Assembly: GCA_036500145.1 (NCBI GenBank) | Contig: DASYCO010000012.1 | Location: 3,283 to 67,282 of the forward strand | Source: CAMAVH01 sp036500145 | Lineage (GTDB): Bacteria; Pseudomonadota; Alphaproteobacteria; SMXQ01 | DNA length: 64,000 bases | Reading direction: 5' to 3' | Position numbers and translations under genes: made by a program | The notes under the pieces: generated by a model | Database searches by the model: none | Seen by the model: only the letters and a program-made list of their open reading frames with translations | Told to the model about the DNA's origin: nothing | Shown here: positions 10,381 to 19,062 of the stretch, in pieces | Position numbering within the stretch: the first letter of the stretch is position 1 | How the letters are laid out: each line of letters opens with the position of its first letter

Positions 10381-10767
10381 ATGAGCACTCCGAACGCCTC
10401 CGATACGCCGAACGCGCCCAAGCCGGCTCGCGTGCGGCCGAAGCCGATCACGCTGACGGACGCCGCCGCCGCGCGTGTGCGCGCCATCATCGAGAAGAGC
10501 GACGGCAAGTCGACGATGCTGAAGATCAGCGTCGATTCGAAGGGCTGCTCGGGCCATTCCTACGTGCTGGACTACGCCAGCGAAGCCGGCCCGCTCGACG
10601 AGAAGGTCGAGGACAAGGGCGTGACGATCCTGATCGACCCCAAGGCGGCGCTGTTCATCTTCGGCACCGAGATCGACTACGTGACGGAAAAGCTGAAGTC
10701 CGGCTTCACCTTCAGCAACCCCAACGAGACCGGCCGCTGCGGCTGCGGCGAGAGCTTCTCGGTCTAG
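10381..10767 (+). CDS. sufA: A-type Fe-S carrier (SufA/IscA/ErpA family)
   Basis: A 128-residue HesB/IscA-fold protein with the three ligand cysteines at 56 (SKGCSGHSY), 120 and 122 (CGCGESF), the standard A-type arrangement. The first ~25 residues are a Pro/Ala/Lys-rich extension. It is the last gene of the operon, 32 bases after sufT, and probably carries clusters from SufBCD to target proteins. Whether it acts as SufA or as ErpA cannot be told from sequence. Confidence 0.92.
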   Translation: MSTPNASDTPNAPKPARVRPKPITLTDAAAARVRAIIEKSDGKSTMLKISVDSKGCSGHSYVLDYASEAGPLDEKVEDKGVTILIDPKAALFIFGTEIDYVTEKLKSGFTFSNPNETGRCGCGESFSV

Positions 10768-10773
10768 GCAGAT

Positions 10774-10792
10774 GACGGTTTAGCAAACCGTC
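10774..10792 (+). terminator. Hairpin after the suf operon
   Basis: GACGGTTT (10774-10781), a three-base loop and AAACCGTC (10785-10792) make a perfect 8-bp stem seven bases after the sufA stop. No T-run follows, so it may be a weak terminator or an RNA 3'-end stabiliser rather than a classic intrinsic terminator. Confidence 0.45.
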
Positions 10793-10835
10793 GCCTTCAC
10801 TAGCCGCTCTTAAAAGGCCGTCCTTATTAAAGATC

Positions 10836-10922
10836 GTCACCCTCGGGCTTGACCCGAGGGTCCATTCATCAAGCGCTCAAGTGGCGGCAAGATGGATCCT
10901 CGGGTCAAGCCCGAGGATGACG
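10836..10922. repeat. Paired inverted palindromic repeat (REP-like element)
   Basis: Two copies of a short palindrome in opposite orientation: CCTCGGGCTTGACCCGAGG (10841-10859) and its complement CCTCGGGTCAAGCCCGAGG (10898-10916). Each can fold with a 7-bp stem, and the two together can form a larger cruciform that includes flanking gtca/tgac and tcca/tgga bases. Sequences of this kind are common as dispersed intergenic repeats in alphaproteobacteria. It lies between convergent genes and may also end transcription. The rest of the 233-base gap (10768-11000) shows nothing else clear. Confidence 0.7.
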
Positions 10923-11000
10923 AGGTTCGAAAATCTCTCCCTTCGTCATGGCCGCACATGTTGCGGCCATGACTGTTTCTGGGGCCGGAATCGGCGCCGC

Positions 11001-11909
11001 TCACTTCATGAAATTGACGAGCAGCGGAATCGTCTGGTCGGGGGCTTCGTCGATCAGCCAATGGCCCGAGCCTTTGATGATGACGCCGGTGACGTTGTCG
11101 TCGACGAGCTTGCCCTGGTCGATCAGGAATTGCCCGCCCGCCTTCTCGCCCGACAGCACCAGCATCGGCATGTGCAGCGTCGTCTTGGCGAAGCCGGCGA
11201 AGTCCTTTGCGTCCTGCTCGAAGTTCCGGAAATACTCGAAGCCGGCGAAAATAGCGCCGGGCTGTGCGTAGGCCTGCGTGTAGAGCTGGCGGTCGGCCTC
11301 GGAAATCGACTTGGTGCGGTCGGCGGCGAAGTCGTTCCAGAAATGGTCGAGGTAGATCCGCTCGCGTCCGGCGACCAGCTTCAGCGGCGTCTCGCCGTAG
11401 AAGTGGAAATGCCAGAGGTCGCGCAGCAGCCAGACGCTCGTCCAGTCGCCGACGCCCGGCAGGAAGGCGTCCATCAGAACAATGCGGTCGACCTCGGCCG
11501 GATATTGCGCGGCATAGGCGTAAGCCACCATCAGGCCGATGTCGTGGCCGGCGATCTTCACCTTCTTGAAGCCGAGCGACAGCGCCAGCTCGTGGATGTC
11601 CTTGGCCATGTTCTTCTTGTCGTAGCCCGTCTCGGGCTTAGCCGAGCCGCCGTTGCCGCGCATGTCGGCGGCGATGACCGTGTGGGTCTTCGCCAGTTCG
11701 GCCATCAGCGGCAGCCACATGTGGCTGGTCTGGCCGAAGCCGTGCAGAAGGATGACCGGATCGCCCTGGCCGGCCGCGAGATAGTGGATCGTCGTGCCGT
11801 TAACCTCGGCCGAACGGTCGGCGACGGCGAGGGTCTGGGCGGACGCGCTGACGCTCCCCATGGCCATGGTCGCGGCGACGAGGCCCCCTGCCAGAACGCG
11901 ATGGATCAT
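11001..11909 (-). CDS. Exported alpha/beta hydrolase, epoxide hydrolase-like
   Basis: A 302-residue alpha/beta-hydrolase with an N-terminal signal peptide (cleavage expected near residue 24, SASA-Q), so it acts in the periplasm or outside. The oxyanion motif HGFG is at 56-59. The nucleophile is D123 in GHDIG, not serine, which points to the epoxide hydrolase/haloalkane or fluoroacetate dehalogenase branch. The catalytic His is in GSGHWLIDE near the end. Most relatives are cytoplasmic, so export is notable. It stands between the inverted repeat and dusA. The substrate is unknown. Confidence 0.83.
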   Translation of the reverse strand: MIHRVLAGGLVAATMAMGSVSASAQTLAVADRSAEVNGTTIHYLAAGQGDPVILLHGFGQTSHMWLPLMAELAKTHTVIAADMRGNGGSAKPETGYDKKNMAKDIHELALSLGFKKVKIAGHDIGLMVAYAYAAQYPAEVDRIVLMDAFLPGVGDWTSVWLLRDLWHFHFYGETPLKLVAGRERIYLDHFWNDFAADRTKSISEADRQLYTQAYAQPGAIFAGFEYFRNFEQDAKDFAGFAKTTLHMPMLVLSGEKAGGQFLIDQGKLVDDNVTGVIIKGSGHWLIDEAPDQTIPLLVNFMK

Positions 11910-12033
11910 CGAAATTCCCCCCTTGCTGCGGACGCGCGATCATTCGCCCGACCGTCTCTTCTCGGACTTTGTACAGGCGAAGTATGACGAAGCGCGGACT
12001 GGCCGTCGCGCCCCTGCCGAGTCCGCCTAAGGC

Positions 12034-13074
12034 TTAGGCGCGCAGCCGCTCGCCCTCGGGCAGCGGATCGCCGGCGCGCCAGTCGAGCGCCCATTCCGGC
12101 AAGGCTTCCATGGCGCGCTCGATCACGTCGGCCCCTGCCCCGTCCGGCACGGCGCCTTCGGTGAGCAGGCGTCGCCAGGTGCGAGCACGCGGCACGCCGT
12201 TGAACAGGCCGAGGATGTGGCGCGTCATGTGGCGCAGCGCAACGCCGGCTTCGAGTTCGGCCCGCACGTAGACGAGGAAGCACCCGAGGATTTCGCGGCG
12301 GCTCGGCACGAGGCCTTCGACGCCGAAGACGCGGCGGTCGGCCTCGGCCAGGATGTAGGGCGTCTCGTAGGCGGCGCGGCCGATCATCACGCCGTCGATC
12401 TTCTCCAGATGCGCGACCGCGTCGTCGATGGTGCGCACGCCGCCGTTGAGGATGATCTCGAACTGCGGGAAGTCCTGCTTCAGCCGATAGACCGTCTCAT
12501 AGGTCAGCGGCGGAATCTCGCGGTTCTGCTTCGGGCTGAGGCCGGAAAGCCAGGCCTTGCGCGCATGGACGGTGAAGCTGCGGCAGCCCGCTTCGCTGAC
12601 GATGCGCACGAAGCGCGTCAGCGCCTCATAGCTGTCGGTGTCGTCGACGCCGATGCGGTGCTTCACCGTCACGGGCACGGACACGGCCTCGCGCATGGCG
12701 GCGACGCAGTCGCGCACCAGCTCCGGTTCTAGCATCAGGCAGGCGCCGAAGCGGCCGGTCTGCACCTTCTCGCTCGGGCAGCCGACGTTGAGATTGATCT
12801 CGTCGTAGCCGAGCGCCGCGCCGAGGCGCGCCGCGTCCGCCAGCATCGCCGGATCGGAGCCTCCGAGCTGCAGCGCCACGGGATGCTCGGCCGGATCGTA
12901 GGCGAGCAGGCGTGGGCGGTCGCCACGCAGGATGGCATGGGCGGTGATCATCTCGGTATAGAGCAGCGCGCGCGCGGAAATCAGGCGCAGGAAGAACCGC
13001 TCATGGCGGTCCGTCCAGTCCATCATCGGCGCGACGCTCAACCGCCTGTCGAGCGGATGCTCCTGGTTGCCCAA
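12034..13074 (-). CDS. dusA: tRNA-dihydrouridine synthase DusA
   Basis: About 346 residues. The FMN-dependent Dus family is shown by the SVAPMMDWTDRH N-terminal motif and by NVGCPSEKVQTGRFGACLM with the catalytic Cys in FGAC; KHRIGVDD and IILNGGVRT also fit. The DusA subgroup reduces U20/U20a in the tRNA D-loop. I prefer the TTG at 13074, preceded by AGGAGA, because the longer ATG at 13158 adds a Pro/Arg-rich stretch with no family counterpart. The start remains uncertain. It is divergent from livK. Confidence 0.92.
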   Translation of the reverse strand: MGNQEHPLDRRLSVAPMMDWTDRHERFFLRLISARALLYTEMITAHAILRGDRPRLLAYDPAEHPVALQLGGSDPAMLADAARLGAALGYDEINLNVGCPSEKVQTGRFGACLMLEPELVRDCVAAMREAVSVPVTVKHRIGVDDTDSYEALTRFVRIVSEAGCRSFTVHARKAWLSGLSPKQNREIPPLTYETVYRLKQDFPQFEIILNGGVRTIDDAVAHLEKIDGVMIGRAAYETPYILAEADRRVFGVEGLVPSRREILGCFLVYVRAELEAGVALRHMTRHILGLFNGVPRARTWRRLLTEGAVPDGAGADVIERAMEALPEWALDWRAGDPLPEGERLRA

Positions 13075-13219
13075 ATTTTCTCCTGTCCTGCACGGTCGCG
13101 GCGGCCGCGAAGCCGCCTCCGTCCCCTTCCCTCGCGGTCCGGGCCGGGGCATACTCATCCTTATTCTTCATGCGCTTGGAGCGCAATCCGTTTGCGTCAC
13201 CTCAGATAAAGGGACTGCC

Positions 13220-14365
13220 ATGTCGCTCTTCAAGCTCGCCGCGCCTTTGTTCGTCGCCGGCCTCGCCTTCGCCGCGTCCTCCGCCAGCGCCCAGGAACAA
13301 GTCGTCAAAATCGGCCATGTCGGGCCCATCACCGGATCCATCGCCCACATGGGCAAGGACAACGAAAACGGCGCCCGCATGGCGATCGAAGACCTGAACG
13401 CCAAGGGCATCATCCTCGCCGGCAAGAAAATCCGCTTCCAGCTTCAGGCCGAAGACGACGCCGGCGACCCCAAGCAAGGCACCGCCGCCGCGACCAAGCT
13501 CGTCGACGCCAAAGTGTCGGCCGTCATCGGCCATCTCAATTCCGGCACCACCATCCCCGCATCCAAGATCTACGCCGACGCCGGCATCCCGCAGGTCTCG
13601 CCGTCGGCCACCAATCCGCGCTACACCCTGCAGGGCTTCAAGACGGCGTTTCGCGTCGTCGCCAACGACTCGCAGCTCGGCAACGTGCTCGGCCAATATG
13701 CCGTGAAGACGATGGGCGCCAAGACCGTCGCCGTCATCGACGACCGCACCGCCTACGGCCAAGGCGTGGCCGAGGAATTCGCCAAGGGCGTGAAGGCCGC
13801 AGGCGGCACGATCATTTCCAACCAGTACACCACCGACAAGGCGACGGACTTCAGCGCGATCTTGACCGCGATCAAGGCGCGCAAGCCCGACGTGATCTTC
13901 TTCGGCGGCATCGACGCCGTCGGCGGCCCGATGCTGCGCCAGATGAAGCAGCTGGGCCTGACCGCGAAATTCATGGGCGGCGACGGCATCTGCACCGGCA
14001 CCCTGCCGAGCCTGGCCGGCGGCGGCCTGGCCGACGACCTGGTCGTCTGCGCCGAAGCCGGCGGCACGCCCGACTCCGAGAAGAAGGCCATGGACGACTT
14101 CCGCGACGCCTACAAGAAGCGCTTCGGCATCGACATCGTCTACAACGCCGGCTACGCCTACGACGCCACCATGGTCGTCGTGGCGGCCATGCAGAAGGCC
14201 GATTCCTGGGAGCCGGCGAAGTACCTGCCCGAGCTCGCCAAGATCGACTACAAGGGCGTCACCGGCAATATCGCCTTCGACGAGCATGGCGACCTGCGCG
14301 ACGGCTTCCTGACCCTCTATACCTACAAAGGCGACAAGCGCACCCAGATCGCCGTCGTCAAATAA
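13220..14365 (+). CDS. livK: Branched-chain amino acid ABC transporter, substrate-binding protein
   Basis: A 381-residue periplasmic binding protein with a signal peptide (ASA-Q near residue 24) and the type I fold: VKIGHVGPITGSIAHMGKDNENGARMAIEDLNAKG, later VSPSATNP and AYGQGVAEEF. It binds branched-chain or related amino acids and hands them to LivHM. The gene is convergent with livF, 17 bases away, rather than in line with the other liv genes, so it has its own promoter. ATG 13220 places the signal peptide correctly; the longer frame from 13067 reads into dusA. Confidence 0.93.
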   Translation: MSLFKLAAPLFVAGLAFAASSASAQEQVVKIGHVGPITGSIAHMGKDNENGARMAIEDLNAKGIILAGKKIRFQLQAEDDAGDPKQGTAAATKLVDAKVSAVIGHLNSGTTIPASKIYADAGIPQVSPSATNPRYTLQGFKTAFRVVANDSQLGNVLGQYAVKTMGAKTVAVIDDRTAYGQGVAEEFAKGVKAAGGTIISNQYTTDKATDFSAILTAIKARKPDVIFFGGIDAVGGPMLRQMKQLGLTAKFMGGDGICTGTLPSLAGGGLADDLVVCAEAGGTPDSEKKAMDDFRDAYKKRFGIDIVYNAGYAYDATMVVVAAMQKADSWEPAKYLPELAKIDYKGVTGNIAFDEHGDLRDGFLTLYTYKGDKRTQIAVVK

Positions 14366-14382
14366 GACGGAGCGAGTGACGC

Positions 14383-15108
14383 CTACTCTTCGCCGAGATA
14401 GGCCGACTTGACCCGCGGATCGTCCAATATCGCAGCCGCCGGCCCTTCCATGACGATCGACCCCGATTCCATCACGTAGCCGCGGTGCGCGGCCTGCAGG
14501 GCCAATCGCGCGTTCTGCTCGACCAGAAGAATGGTCACGCCCTGGGCGGACACGCTGCGGATCACTTCGAAGATCCGCTGCACCATGATCGGGGCCAGGC
14601 CCATGGACGGCTCGTCCAGCAGCAGCAGGCGCGGACGCGACATCAGCGCGCGCGCCATGGCCAGCATCTGCTGCTCGCCGCCCGACAGCGCGCCCGCCAT
14701 CTGGCCCGCTCTTTCCTTCAAGCGCGGGAAAGTCTCGAACCAACGCGCGATGTCGTCCGCGATCTGCCGCTTGTCTTCGACGGTGTAGGCCCCCATCAGC
14801 AGATTCTCGTGCACGCTCATTCGCGCGAAGACGCCGCGCCCTTCCGGCACCATGACCAACTTCCGTTCGGTCAGCTCGAACGACTTCACGCCAGCGAGCG
14901 GCTCGCCGAGATACTCGATCCGCCCTTCCGTCCGCGAGAGCGGCAGCGTCGCCGTGATCGCCTTCAGCATTGTGGTCTTGCCGGCGCCGTTGGCGCCGAT
15001 CAGCGCAACAAGCTCGCCTTCATCCACATGCAGCGAGACGCCCTTGAGCGCCTGGATGCCGCCGTAGGCCACCCGCAGGTCGCGAACGGACAGCACCTTG
15101 CCGCTCAA
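14383..15108 (-). CDS. livF: Branched-chain amino acid ABC transporter ATPase LivF
   Basis: A 241-residue ATPase. Walker A GANGAGKTT, signature SGGEQQMLAMARAL and the LivF-typical LLLDEPSMGLAP are present. The short C-terminus (SAYLGEE) is normal for the family. The TTG start at 15108 overlaps the livG stop by four bases (TTGA); an upstream in-frame start would add an Arg-rich segment encoded inside livG. It is last in the livHMGF operon. Confidence 0.94.
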   Translation of the reverse strand: MSGKVLSVRDLRVAYGGIQALKGVSLHVDEGELVALIGANGAGKTTMLKAITATLPLSRTEGRIEYLGEPLAGVKSFELTERKLVMVPEGRGVFARMSVHENLLMGAYTVEDKRQIADDIARWFETFPRLKERAGQMAGALSGGEQQMLAMARALMSRPRLLLLDEPSMGLAPIMVQRIFEVIRSVSAQGVTILLVEQNARLALQAAHRGYVMESGSIVMEGPAAAILDDPRVKSAYLGEE

Positions 15109-15917
15109 TGGTCGGCCCCCAGGTAGGCGGCGATGACCGCGGGATCCTTCTGCACGGCGGCCGGCGCGCCTTCGGCGATGACCTTGCCGTAGTCGAGCAC
15201 CGTGATGCGGTCGCACAGTCCCATCACCAGCTTCACGTCATGCTCGATCAGCAGAAGGGTCCGGCCGTCGTCGCGAATCCGCAGCAGCAATTCGCGCAGT
15301 CCCAGCTTTTCGGTCGCGTTCATGCCAGCGGCGGGCTCGTCGAGCGCCAGCAGCAGCGGATCGGTGGCCAACGCCCGTGCGATCTCGAGACGCCTCTGGT
15401 CGCCATAGGAGAGATGGCGCGCGGTGCGCCCGGCAAGATGGCCGATGCCGGCGAACTCCAGCAGCTCCTGCGCGCGGTCGCATATGGCGGCCTCCTCCGC
15501 GCGCGCGGCGCGATGCTTGAAGACCGCGCCGAACACGCCCTGCGAGGTGCGCACATGGCGCCCCACCATGACGTTCTCCAGCGCCGTCATGTCGCCGAAC
15601 AGCCGGATGTTCTGGAACGTGCGGGCGATGCCGGCTTTCGCCACGCGATGCGGCGCGGACGGCGCATAAGGCACGCCGCGCAATTCGAAAAGCCCCGCGT
15701 CCGGCCGATAGAGGCCGGTGATGACGTTGAACAGGGTCGTCTTGCCGGCCCCGTTCGGACCGATGAGCCCATAAATCTGCCCAGGCTGGATTTCCAGCCC
15801 GACGTCCGACAAGGCCTGGAGCCCGCCGAAGTGCTTGCTGGCGCCGCTGACCTTCAACAAGGGAATGCCGTCGACATTTCCTTGAGACGCGGCGCGGGCT
15901 TCGCTTTCCGTCGTCAT
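15105..15917 (-). CDS. livG: Branched-chain amino acid ABC transporter ATPase LivG
   Basis: A 270-residue ATPase with Walker A GPNGAGKTT, the LivG signature LSYGDQRRLEIARAL and Walker B LLALDEPAAGMN. The family-typical C-terminal GKVIAEGAP...AYLG motif is present. The ATG at 15917 overlaps the livM stop by four bases. It pairs with LivF to power LivHM. The first 20 residues before the ABC domain are a variable extension. Confidence 0.95.
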   Translation of the reverse strand: MTTESEARAASQGNVDGIPLLKVSGASKHFGGLQALSDVGLEIQPGQIYGLIGPNGAGKTTLFNVITGLYRPDAGLFELRGVPYAPSAPHRVAKAGIARTFQNIRLFGDMTALENVMVGRHVRTSQGVFGAVFKHRAARAEEAAICDRAQELLEFAGIGHLAGRTARHLSYGDQRRLEIARALATDPLLLALDEPAAGMNATEKLGLRELLLRIRDDGRTLLLIEHDVKLVMGLCDRITVLDYGKVIAEGAPAAVQKDPAVIAAYLGADH

Positions 15918-17122
15918 GCCCTGGTCTCGTCCGCAGCTTCCTGGTTCAGCGCGGCTTGCGGCCGGTTCTCCGGCCGCGACGACGGCCACAGCCCCGCAGG
16001 ACGCGCCAGCATGACGAGGATCAAGGCCAGTCCATAGAGCAGCTGGCGCAGCACTTCGGCATCGATCCAGACCTTGCCGAACAGCTCCAGCTGAATCGGC
16101 TCGACCACGTGGCGTAGCAGTTCGGGCAGCGTCGCCAGCAGCGCGCCGCCGAGCACCACGCCGGGGATGTGGCCGATGCCGCCCAGCACGACCATCGCCA
16201 GGATGGCGATCGATTCGGTCAAGGTGAAGGATTCCGGCGACACGAACCCTTGGAAGGCGCCGAACATGCTGCCCGCCACGCCGCCGAACGTCGCACCCAT
16301 GGCGAAAGCCAGCAATTTGACGTTGCGCGTATTGATCCCCATCGCGCCGGCGGCGGTCTCGTCCTCGCGCAGCGCCACCCAGGCGCGCCCAAGGCGCGAA
16401 TTCTGCAGGCGCAGCGAGATGAAGATGATCAATGCGCATTGCGCCAGGAACAGGAAGTAGTAGGCGTTGACGGAGGGCATGCTCATGCCCAGCAGATGCA
16501 CCGTCGAGCCGGAGCCCGGCTCGCCCGCGAGCGACAGGCCGAAGATGCGGATGGGGTCGATCCTGTCGATGCCCTGCGGGCCGTTTGTGATGTTCACCGG
16601 GCCGTTCAGGTTGTTCATGAAGATTCGGGTGATCTCGCCGAAGCCGAGCGTGACGATGGCGAGATAGTCGCCGCGCAGCCGCAGCGTCGGCGCGCCGAGG
16701 ACGACGCCGAAGATTCCCGCCAGCAGCGCCGCGAGCGGCACGATCATCCACAGCGAGAGATGGATGCCGTTCTGCGCGATTTCCGGGCCGCACAGCCAGA
16801 TCAGGAAATGGCCGATGGCCGGGTAGGTATTGACGAAGGACTCGATGACGCTGGCGACCTGCGGCGAGGCGAACATTCCCGCCGTATAGGCGCCGATGGC
16901 ATAGAAGGCGATATAGCCGAGGTCGAGCAGGCCGGCGAAGCCGACCACGATGTTCAAGCCCAGCGCCAGCATGATGTAGAGCAGCGCCATGTCGGCGATG
17001 CGCACCCAGGAATTTCCGAATGGGCTGGCGACGAAGGGGAAGATCAGCGCCACGGCGACCAGCGCGGCCAAGCCGGCGATGCGGATGCGGCGCGTGTTGC
17101 CGGCGGCGACGGGTCGGTTCAA
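15914..17122 (-). CDS. livM: Branched-chain amino acid ABC transporter permease LivM
   Basis: A 402-residue inner-membrane permease with about ten hydrophobic segments. Family motifs are LNIVVGFAGLLDLGYIAFYAIGAY and LRGDYLAIVTLGFGEITRI. The start is TTG at 17122, 10 bases after the livH stop. Length is a little over the family norm because of a 60-residue extracytoplasmic loop around residues 85-120 and a tail of about 25 residues. It forms the channel with LivH. Confidence 0.94.
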   Translation of the reverse strand: MNRPVAAGNTRRIRIAGLAALVAVALIFPFVASPFGNSWVRIADMALLYIMLALGLNIVVGFAGLLDLGYIAFYAIGAYTAGMFASPQVASVIESFVNTYPAIGHFLIWLCGPEIAQNGIHLSLWMIVPLAALLAGIFGVVLGAPTLRLRGDYLAIVTLGFGEITRIFMNNLNGPVNITNGPQGIDRIDPIRIFGLSLAGEPGSGSTVHLLGMSMPSVNAYYFLFLAQCALIIFISLRLQNSRLGRAWVALREDETAAGAMGINTRNVKLLAFAMGATFGGVAGSMFGAFQGFVSPESFTLTESIAILAMVVLGGIGHIPGVVLGGALLATLPELLRHVVEPIQLELFGKVWIDAEVLRQLLYGLALILVMLARPAGLWPSSRPENRPQAALNQEAADETRA

Positions 17123-17132
17123 GGCGCCGCCC

Positions 17133-18062
17133 TCATGCGCGGTCGGCGACGCGCTCGCCCATGATGCCCGACGGCCGCAGCATCAGCACGCCGACCAGCA
17201 CGATGAAGGCGAAAATATCCTGGTAGTTGCTTCCGAGAAATCCCCCGGTCACGTCGCCGATGTAGCCGGCGCCCAGGCTTTCGATCAAGCCGAGCAAGAT
17301 CCCGCCCAGCATCGCGCCGTAGATGTTGCCGATGCCGCCCAGCACGGCGGCGCTGAACGCCTTGAGCCCCGGCAGGAACCCCATCGCGAAATGCGCGCCG
17401 GAATAATTGGCCGCCCACATCACGCCGGCGATCGCGGCAAGGGCGGCACCAATGGCGAAGGTGGCGACGATGACCCGGTCGGTGCTCACTCCCATCAGGC
17501 CGGCCACGCGGGGGTTTTCCGCGGTCGCCCGCATCGCGCGGCCCAGCCGCGTCTTCTCGATCACGACCGCCAGGCTCGCCATGGCGGCCAGCGCGAGGGC
17601 CAATAGCAGGATCTGCGTCGGCGTGATGAGCGCGCCCCCCACCTCGACCGGCGCGGACGGCAGCAGCTGGGGAAACGGTATGGGATTGCGGCCCCATATC
17701 ATCATGGCCAGGGTCTGCAAGAAGATGGAGACGCCGATGGCCGTGATGAGCGGCGCCAGCCGCGACGAGCCGCGCAGCCGGCGGTAAGCCACCCGTTCCA
17801 CGAGCACGTTGACGGCGACGCAGACCGGCACGGCGCCCACGATGGCGATGCCGAGCTGCAGGCCGCCGGGCAGGCCCGGCGCCAGTTCGTTCAGCAGGCG
17901 CAGGATCGTCACCGCTGCCATCGCGCCGATCATCAGAATCGCGCCATGGGCGAAGTTGATCAGGTCGAGCACCCCATAGACCATGGTGTAGCCCAGCGCG
18001 ATCAGCGCATACATGCTGCCCAATACGAGGCCGTTGATGATCTGCTGAAGAAGTATGTCCAT
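17133..18062 (-). CDS. livH: Branched-chain amino acid ABC transporter permease LivH
   Basis: A 309-residue inner-membrane permease. The N-terminus MDILLQQIINGLVLGSMYALIALGYTMVYGVLDLINFAHG is the family hallmark, and FSAAVLGGIGNIYGAMLGG lies in the conserved cytoplasmic loop. ATG 18062 was chosen; the frame stays open upstream to 18521 but that part is the reverse of the next gene. It is the first gene of livHMGF. Confidence 0.95.
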   Translation of the reverse strand: MDILLQQIINGLVLGSMYALIALGYTMVYGVLDLINFAHGAILMIGAMAAVTILRLLNELAPGLPGGLQLGIAIVGAVPVCVAVNVLVERVAYRRLRGSSRLAPLITAIGVSIFLQTLAMMIWGRNPIPFPQLLPSAPVEVGGALITPTQILLLALALAAMASLAVVIEKTRLGRAMRATAENPRVAGLMGVSTDRVIVATFAIGAALAAIAGVMWAANYSGAHFAMGFLPGLKAFSAAVLGGIGNIYGAMLGGILLGLIESLGAGYIGDVTGGFLGSNYQDIFAFIVLVGVLMLRPSGIMGERVADRA

Positions 18063-18264
18063 ACGGTCTCGGTAGGCCTCGCAAGTTTCGGGCCAAATAC
18101 TCGCGTGTGAAGGCCGGCCCGTCAACATCGGCGAAGCCGCCGATGACTCATGCGCGTGGGACGCCCAGCCGTCGTTTGCCGAGGATGGGCGTTCACGCGC
18201 TCGAAATATGCTATTTTGACGCGTTTTGGAAAGCGCCCTGTCGGCGCAGGCCAGGAAGCTGCAG

Positions 18265-19062
18265 ATGCCGGATGCCCCCTGCCCGTTGATCGAGGTCAAG
18301 TCGCTGTCGAAGTCCTTCGACGGCGGCCGCGGCTTCGCCGTCGCCGATGTCTCGCTCGCGATCGCCGCCGGATCGCTCGTCGCCCTCGTCGGCAGCTCCG
18401 GCTCGGGCAAGACGACGCTGCTCAAATGCGTCAACCGCCTGATCGAGCCCGACAAAGGCGAGGTGCGCATCGACGGCGTCGACGTGAACGGCATGGCCGC
18501 GCCGGAGCTGAGGCGCGGCATCGGCTATGTCTTCCAGGGCGTCGGGCTCTTCCCGCATATGCGCGTCGGCGAGAACATCGGCATCACGCCGAAGCTGCTC
18601 GGCTGGCCGGCAGAGAAGATCGACGCCCGCGTCGCCGAGCTGCTCGACCTGGTCGACCTGCCCCGGGACCACGCCCGGCGCTTTCCCCACATGCTCTCCG
18701 GCGGCCAGCGCCAGCGCGTCGGCGTCGCGCGCGCCATCGCGGCGCGCCCGCGCATCATGCTGATGGACGAGCCCTTCGGCGCGCTCGATCCCGTCACGCG
18801 CGACGACCTCGGCAGCGCCTACCGCAAGCTGCATGACAGCCTCGGCATGACCACCTTGATGGTGACCCATGACGTGCAGGAGGCGGCGCTGCTGGCCGAC
18901 CGCATCGTCGTCATGAAGGGCGGCCGCATCGTTGCCGACGGCACGCCGCAGGCCCTGATGGCGAACGCCGCAGATCCGGACGTCGCCGCCCTCATGGCCG
19001 TGCCGAAGCGCCAGGCCGAACGCATCGGCCGGCTGATGGCGACCGCCGAGCAGCCATCATGA
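18265..19062 (+). CDS. Betaine/osmolyte- or ergothioneine-type ABC transporter ATPase
   Basis: A 265-residue ATPase of the OpuCA/ProV/YehX group: Walker A GSSGSGKTT (about 43-51), signature LSGGQRQRVGVARAI, Walker B IMLMDEPFGALDPVTR. It lacks the C-terminal CBS pair that many OpuCA proteins use to sense ionic strength. An AGGAAG site precedes ATG 18265. The stop overlaps the next gene by four bases, so the two form one transporter. An in-frame TTG at 18226 is a less likely start. Confidence 0.88.
   Translation: MPDAPCPLIEVKSLSKSFDGGRGFAVADVSLAIAAGSLVALVGSSGSGKTTLLKCVNRLIEPDKGEVRIDGVDVNGMAAPELRRGIGYVFQGVGLFPHMRVGENIGITPKLLGWPAEKIDARVAELLDLVDLPRDHARRFPHMLSGGQRQRVGVARAIAARPRIMLMDEPFGALDPVTRDDLGSAYRKLHDSLGMTTLMVTHDVQEAALLADRIVVMKGGRIVADGTPQALMANAADPDVAALMAVPKRQAERIGRLMATAEQPS

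Noticed and set aside
13075..13158. 28-residue N-terminal extension of DusA from ATG 13158
   Set aside because: The extension is Pro/Arg/Gly-rich, has no family counterpart, and a TTG with AGGAGA gives the normal start. The choice is not certain.
18191..18212. Promoter GTTCAC/TATGCT before the betaine-type transporter
   Set aside because: The hexamers are only about 10 bases apart and the -35 is weak, so a real promoter cannot be claimed.
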